From: Lacipirellulaceae bacterium
Lineage (GTDB): Bacteria; Planctomycetota; Planctomycetia; Pirellulales; Lacipirellulaceae
Assembly (NCBI GenBank): GCA_040218535.1
Contig: JAVJRG010000012.1
Coordinates: forward strand, 310,001-374,000
Length of the DNA stretch: 64,000 bases
Reading direction: 5' to 3'
Position numbers and translations under genes: made by a program. The notes beneath the pieces were generated by a model, which did not search any database, was not told where the DNA came from, and saw only the letters and a program-made list of their open reading frames with translations. Positions 59,944 to 64,000 of this stretch are shown piece by piece (position 1 is the stretch's first letter; each line of letters opens with the position of its first letter).

Positions 59944-60977
59944 CGAGAACCATCCTACTGATGATATTGCTTGTACTTGCGGTGACTCCACTCTACGCGG
60001 AACAAGTCGTGGTCACCTTCGAAGAACTTCCACTCAGCGGTAGCGATCACTACGACGGCTGCGACGGCCCTGATTTCAGTTCGCTAGAAGCTGAATTTCG
60101 CACGGGCCAGTTCCTCTTTCAAGGCGACTGTTTCTGGAGTGGCTGGGGATACTCCAACGCGATCGACACCGCCACTGCTGGGGCTGGAAATCAATACAGC
60201 GCATATGCGGGTGAAGGCTCCGAAGGATCTTCACAATTCGGCATCGCCTTCAGCGGTCCCGATGGTGGTGGGGGCGGTGTCACACCCCTTGTGATGCTTC
60301 CCGAACGGGCGGAGCCGGTTAGCTTGCAAGTGGCGAACTCGACGTACGCGGCCCTCAGCATGTTGCAAGGCGACAGTTTCGCCAAACCCTTCGGGGGAAT
60401 CTCGGGAAACGATCCTGACTGGTTCCTGCTGACGATCCTCGGGCAAGACAGTTCCGGCACGACACTCGGCGAAGTCGAACACTACTTGGCCGATTATCGC
60501 TTCGCGGACCCGGCTAATGACTTCGTTCAAGACGATTGGCAAGAAGTTGATCTCGCACCGCTGCGGGATCTTGGTGTCACGCAGCTTGAATTTCGCTTGA
60601 CGTCTTCCGACGTGGGCGACTTCGGCATGAACACGCCCGCCTACTTTGTGATGGACAATCTCACGCTGGAAGTCCCTGGCAAAGATTTCGCGGCTGCGGA
60701 TTTCAATGAAGATGACTCTGTCGATTTGCTCGATCTGAGCCTTTGGCAAACCAACTATGGCTCGATGACCGTTCCTCCCGCTGCACCCCCGGTGGGTGAC
60801 GCTAACGATGATTCAGTAATCAGCGGCAGCGACCTGCTGATCTGGCAACAACAATACGCACCCTTTGATGCGAGTCTCGCAAACTCGTCGGCGGTTCCGG
60901 AGCCGTCGTCGATCTTGTTTGCTGGAATCTCTTTTTGTTTTTTCCTTCACCTTAAAACCTATCGAGAAGACTCATGA
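59940..60977 (+). CDS. DUF4465 protein with dockerin-like repeats and PEP-CTERM tag
   Basis: A 345-residue exported protein. Signal peptide to about residue 21 (ILLMILLVLAVTPLYAEQ). The DUF4465 domain spans about 22-245 with its hallmark features: FQGDCFWSGWGYSNAIDT, YSAYAGEGSEGSS, a LLTILGQDSSG, EHYLADYRFADPANDF and NTPAYFVMDNLTLEV near its end. Two dockerin-like units follow (DFNEDDSVDLLDLSLWQTNY and GDANDDSVISGSDLLIW), then VPEPSSILFAGISFCFF and a short basic end (PEP-CTERM). From memory, DUF4465 genes are also linked to B12 loci in Bacteroidetes, which I could not verify. Coupled by ATGA overlaps on both sides. Confidence 0.9.
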   Translation: MTRTILLMILLVLAVTPLYAEQVVVTFEELPLSGSDHYDGCDGPDFSSLEAEFRTGQFLFQGDCFWSGWGYSNAIDTATAGAGNQYSAYAGEGSEGSSQFGIAFSGPDGGGGGVTPLVMLPERAEPVSLQVANSTYAALSMLQGDSFAKPFGGISGNDPDWFLLTILGQDSSGTTLGEVEHYLADYRFADPANDFVQDDWQEVDLAPLRDLGVTQLEFRLTSSDVGDFGMNTPAYFVMDNLTLEVPGKDFAAADFNEDDSVDLLDLSLWQTNYGSMTVPPAAPPVGDANDDSVISGSDLLIWQQQYAPFDASLANSSAVPEPSSILFAGISFCFFLHLKTYREDS

Positions 60978-61876
60978 ATAGACATCTCCGTCTGACAATT
61001 CTACTATTGGCCGTCATTGGGCTTTCAAGTACGCAACAGCGCGCCCTACAAGCCGCTGGTAACTTTCCTTCCTATCTCGACAACGGTGTGCTGCCCAGCG
61101 AAATCAACGGCTGGGCCAGCAGCGTCGTCGACTACAGTCCCACTTCTGAGGTGGTCGCTTTTGATTCCTTCGATGGCGGACCTCACAACGTGCCCAAGCG
61201 AAGTATCGGATACAGCGACGGGCGGACGGTCTCGCTGGGTGACCTTGATAGCGACGCACTCGCAAACAACGAATCACCGGGTTCAATTACGATCCGACTG
61301 AGTGGATTCGCTTTTGATGCTCCTGGACCTGACCTGGCGATTTTCGAGAACGCTCTGCCATTTGGTCCTAGCTCTAGCCACGACTTTATTTTCGCTGAGC
61401 TAGCTTTCGTCGAGGTCTCGACCAACGGCGTACAGTTCGCTCGGTTCCCTTCAACCTCGCTGAATGTCGAATCGCCCGCAGCAGATCCGCTAGTTCAACT
61501 CCACAATCCGTTCGATCTAAGAAACTTTGTGGGGCTGAATACGACCAACATCGATAATCTTGCTGGCATTCACCCCAGCGGCGTCGGGACGCCCTTCGAT
61601 CTAAGCGATCTTGCTAGCGATCCACTCGTGGTGGCAGGGGAAGTCGACCTGAATGAAATCGTTTTCATTCGGCTTGTGGACATCCCTGGCGACGGTTCGG
61701 TCGTAGATTCTTTGGGGAACCCGATACTCGATTCTTGGCATACGGCGGAGTCTGGGGGACTGGACCTCGATGCGGTTGGTGCGATTAACTTCGTCCCCGA
61801 GCCCTCCGCCGTTTTGCTGTTTACCGCAAGTTTCTGCACATTGCTTGGCGTCCGCGTAAGGCGACCTAAGCTGTAA
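60974..61876 (+). CDS. PEP-CTERM surface protein, third gene of the B12-riboswitch operon
   Basis: A 300-residue exported protein. Signal peptide to about residue 28; a beta-rich body with a hallmark order FIFAELAFVEVSTNGVQFAR, NIDNLAGIHPSGVGTPFDLS, VFIRLVDIPGDGSVVDSLG, and GGLDLDAVGAINF. It ends with VPEPSAVLLFTASFCTLLG and a basic end (PEP-CTERM). These segments recall secreted PEP-CTERM proteins I have seen associated with cobalamin-regulated operons in other bacteria, but that is memory and not verified. No catalytic motif is evident, fitting a binding or capture role. Its ATG overlaps the previous stop as ATGA. A hairpin without a U tract follows at 61892. Confidence 0.87.
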   Translation: MNRHLRLTILLLAVIGLSSTQQRALQAAGNFPSYLDNGVLPSEINGWASSVVDYSPTSEVVAFDSFDGGPHNVPKRSIGYSDGRTVSLGDLDSDALANNESPGSITIRLSGFAFDAPGPDLAIFENALPFGPSSSHDFIFAELAFVEVSTNGVQFARFPSTSLNVESPAADPLVQLHNPFDLRNFVGLNTTNIDNLAGIHPSGVGTPFDLSDLASDPLVVAGEVDLNEIVFIRLVDIPGDGSVVDSLGNPILDSWHTAESGGLDLDAVGAINFVPEPSAVLLFTASFCTLLGVRVRRPKL

Positions 61877-62236
61877 GCATATTCATACCCTGAGCGAGGC
61901 ACTTCAGAGGGGGGTGCCTCGCTTAGCGAAGCGTGGCTCGTGGGATGGTTCGTCATACGATGGACACCTGGACTACTCCAGAATCATCCCGCGGGCTTTT
62001 TTTGTGCGCCCACGGACGTTCTGTCCAAATTGGCTAACAATCGCGAAACTAGCGTGAAAGTCACGCAGTTTGCGAATTCTTGCGGGCGAGTTTTCAGTTG
62101 GCAGTGTTCAGTTTTCAGTTCTTGTTGCCCACCTGACCTCGACCGCATGAGCGGTAGGAACCAAGAGAATCGATGGCTATTCTGAAAAGGCCAAGAGCAG
62201 GCAGACTGAACACTGAAAACTGAACACTGAAAACTC
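61877..62236. other. 360-bp spacer with hairpins and repeat family CAGTTTTCAGT
   Basis: Holds a hairpin (stem GAGCGAGGCAC/GTGCCTCGCTT at 61892-61924, possible end of the B12 operon, no strong U tract), a short GC palindrome followed by seven T near 61990, and the repeat at 62088-62236. No gene is visible. Confidence 0.6.
62088..62236. repeat. Stem-loop of CAGTTTTCAGT units, second locus
   Basis: Left arm 62088-62121 and right arm 62204-62236 are inverted copies built from 10-12-nt units. The right arm ends at the base before the apparent GTG start of the methyltransferase at 62237. Same family as 27004-27097. Confidence 0.8.
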
Positions 62237-63049
62237 GTGCGTTTGCCCCACGAAGAGAAAAACGCTGCAGCCTGGGACGAGCTTGCACGCAAACAGGCGA
62301 AACTCGCCCAACCCGCACGCGACGAAGACTTTCGCGATCCGCTGGCGACGGTTGATCCGCTGGGCTGGCTGGGTGGCGACATTCGTGGCAAGCGTGTGCT
62401 CTGCCTGGCGGCGGGCGGGGGTCGCCAGAGTGCCCTATATGCAGCGGCTGGAGCTGTCGTCACGGTTGTTGATCTGAGCGGCGAGATGCTTTCGCTTGAC
62501 CGTACGGTTGCCTCCGAGCGAGGCCTCGAAGTGCGAACTGTTGAGACTTCGATGGACCAACTCGGCATGTTTGCCACGGGTGAGTTCGACCTCGTCATTC
62601 AGCCGGTCAGCACGTGCTATGTTGCTGATGTGGCTCCCGTGTTTGCCGAGGTCGCGCGTGTGATCCGCCCCGGCGGGCTCTACGTGAGCCAACACAAGTC
62701 GCCAGTTAGTTTGCAGACCGCGCTGAAGCCCGACGGACAGCATTACCCAATTGCCGAGCCCTATTACCGCGACGGCAACGGACAAAACACTCCCCTACCC
62801 TCCCTCAATCAGCCAAGCCGCCTACGTGAAGCGGGCACGGTTGAGTTCCTGCACCGTTGGGAACAGATCCTCGGCGGGATGTGCCGTGCCGGGTTTGTGA
62901 TCGAAGACCTCATTGAGCCAGTTCATGCCGATGCAGAGGCAGCCGTCGGGACGTTCGGGCATCGAGGGCAGTTTGTGGCACCATATTTTCGCGTGAAAGC
63001 GCGACGGATGAGAGACTTTAATTCTGATCGTAAACTCCTGAAGATCTGA
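62237..63049 (+). CDS. SAM-dependent class I methyltransferase
   Basis: A 270-residue cytoplasmic methyltransferase. Motif I VLCLAAGGGRQSALYAAAG near residues 54-72, then VVTVVDLSGEML with the acidic residue for the ribose hydroxyls. The motif IV region FDLVIQPVSTCYV is followed by VIRPGGLYVSQHKSP (about 147-161). The C-terminal half carries a Trp/His/Tyr-rich substrate region with HRWEQILGGM. The GTG at 62237 immediately follows the stem-loop arm; a TTG two codons later is possible and the natural start may have been altered by the repeat. The substrate is unknown. Confidence 0.85.
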   Translation: MRLPHEEKNAAAWDELARKQAKLAQPARDEDFRDPLATVDPLGWLGGDIRGKRVLCLAAGGGRQSALYAAAGAVVTVVDLSGEMLSLDRTVASERGLEVRTVETSMDQLGMFATGEFDLVIQPVSTCYVADVAPVFAEVARVIRPGGLYVSQHKSPVSLQTALKPDGQHYPIAEPYYRDGNGQNTPLPSLNQPSRLREAGTVEFLHRWEQILGGMCRAGFVIEDLIEPVHADAEAAVGTFGHRGQFVAPYFRVKARRMRDFNSDRKLLKI

Positions 63050-63054
63050 TCTCT

Positions 63055-63792
63055 CTAGGTGTTTTCAGCGTTCGGAGATTCTGTCTCTACGCTGCTTGTG
63101 GTCCCGATTCTGTCGCCAGGTTGATCAATCAATAACGCTATTTGAGATACTCCAGCGATCACGAAGCCGCACGCCAATGACAATAATTCCCAGCTATCGC
63201 TAGTGAGAAAGAATGGCAGTAGGAGCGCAGAATAGAATACGATCCCACAACCTCCATTCGCCGCTAAGAGCGTGCCTGAAACGAACGATCCAAGCAGCCA
63301 ATAAAGGCCGTCGCTGTGATTAAATAAATGTAAGAACTGGGCCTTGTTAGCCAGCCAACTTGCTATTGCAACAATGAGTGTCAGAACCATGACTTCTGCT
63401 ATCGAGATTCTCCAAGAATTCTTCTTGCTTGGATCGAGATAACCTCGTCGTCGGACACTAGTAACCAGTGCAACACCAAAGCATGTTGCCAAGACTAATA
63501 GGCAACACGCGCCAGAAATTCGCCCCCAAGACTCAAGATCATATTTCAAGTCCTGCCAACAAATGATCAAAACGGCCGTCCAAGGCACCAAGAGCACGGC
63601 CATCGCTACCCTCCATAGCCAGTGGTACTTGCCAACTACTACCCACTTGGAGACCAGAAACATCTGGCCAAACACGACACCGCCGCCGAAAACCCAGCCC
63701 TCGTAAAAAACTCCTGCTAGAAGCATAAGATTTAATAGAGCCCACAGACCGACAAGCAACCAAGTCAGCGGTCGTTGATAGAAGGTGGGCAT
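63055..63792 (-). CDS. Multi-pass membrane protein, unknown
   Basis: A 245-residue protein with about six hydrophobic segments from the Met at 63792 (MPTFYQRPLTWLLVGLWALL onward). A loop has RRRGYLDPSKKNSWRISIAE, and the last soluble tail is Thr/Glu-rich. The segment SIAEVMVLTLIVAIASWLA resembles a helix type common in planctomycete membrane proteins of unknown function. The longer frame to 63888 begins in an unrelated context and is rejected. It converges on the methyltransferase gene, 5 bp away. No transporter or enzyme motif is evident. Confidence 0.65.
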   Translation of the reverse strand: MPTFYQRPLTWLLVGLWALLNLMLLAGVFYEGWVFGGGVVFGQMFLVSKWVVVGKYHWLWRVAMAVLLVPWTAVLIICWQDLKYDLESWGRISGACCLLVLATCFGVALVTSVRRRGYLDPSKKNSWRISIAEVMVLTLIVAIASWLANKAQFLHLFNHSDGLYWLLGSFVSGTLLAANGGCGIVFYSALLLPFFLTSDSWELLSLACGFVIAGVSQIALLIDQPGDRIGTTSSVETESPNAENT

Positions 63793-63905
63793 AGTCGTGC
63801 TAGCGTTCTGATGGAGCGAGTTTCTCTTCTTCAAGTTTACACCACGAACTCTCAAGCAAGCCAACCGTTGAAAAGGGGCTGTATTCAAGCGAGAATGACA
63901 ACTCC

Positions 63906-63927
63906 GCGAGACGTAGCTCGCGGGCTA
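63906..63927. repeat. Short dispersed palindromic unit, second copy
   Basis: GCGAGACGTAGCTCGCGGGC plus two bases; one mismatch to the unit at 42576-42597. It lies upstream of the membrane protein gene at 63055-63792. Confidence 0.7.
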
Positions 63928-64000
63928 GACATTACTGCCCACTGCCTACCGCCGACTACCCACTTTTGATGTCCAGCCAGCCCCAACAAGACATTTGTTG

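Overview
The window reads as chromosomal DNA of a planctomycete, most likely Pirellulales/Lacipirellulaceae. This rests on several DUF1559 pseudopilin-like proteins, several secreted proteins ending in PEP-CTERM sorting signals, dockerin-like Ca-binding repeats, MoxR/DUF58/BatA plus DUF4159/squalene-cyclase-repeat genes, a bacterial topoisomerase VI, and dispersed stem-loop repeats including one that encodes the peptide NPKRKRG. The assignment is inference; there is no rRNA gene. I see no tRNA, CRISPR array, insertion sequence or prophage.

Layout. 1-5.9 kb: minus-strand housekeeping genes glnE (cut by the left edge), miaB, a small membrane protein, fmt and def. 6-8.9 kb: a vWA membrane protein, two small secreted proteins and a low-GC orphan. 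8.9-12.9 kb: topoisomerase VI (top6B, top6A) around an ExoD-like membrane gene. 12.9-13.4 kb: a small orphan gene bracketed by long inverted repeats. 13.5-24.9 kb: a sodium/solute symporter, diacylglycerol kinase, a PEP-CTERM protein, an LptD-like outer-membrane protein, an RND exporter and a DUF4159 protein. 25-31.7 kb: MoxR-DUF58-BatA-type operon. 31.9-37.3 kb: a toxin-antitoxin pair, a DUF2306 protein, duplicated DUF1559 genes, a squalene-cyclase-repeat protein and a quinone reductase. 37.6-40.7 kb: two dynamin-like GTPases. 40.9-44.1 kb: a CHRD protein, a DtxR/MntR regulator, a DUF1559 gene and a lipoprotein. 44.2-48.9 kb: an envelope-stress-type cluster (YihY, six small membrane/CsbD genes, an AI-2E-family permease). 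49-55 kb: two paralogous secreted SGNH-like proteins, a DUF2490 protein, a methyltransferase and an orphan. 55-57.8 kb: rpoD after a long non-coding leader. 57.9-63.8 kb: a PEP-CTERM gene, a cobalamin riboswitch with a three-gene operon, a methyltransferase and a membrane protein.

The most interesting system is at 58.8-61.9 kb. A well-formed cobalamin riboswitch precedes three genes joined by ATGA overlaps: a DUF1559 pseudopilin-like protein, a DUF4465 protein with dockerin-like repeats and a PEP-CTERM tail, and a second PEP-CTERM surface protein. None is a known B12 biosynthesis or transport enzyme. The arrangement suggests a surface corrinoid-capture system built on exosortase-sorted proteins.

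A second theme is the density of intergenic stem-loop elements. At least ten sequence-unrelated families share one architecture: long inverted arms around a short spacer. Several overlap gene ends and supply the stop codon, an apparent start codon, or an in-frame peptide.
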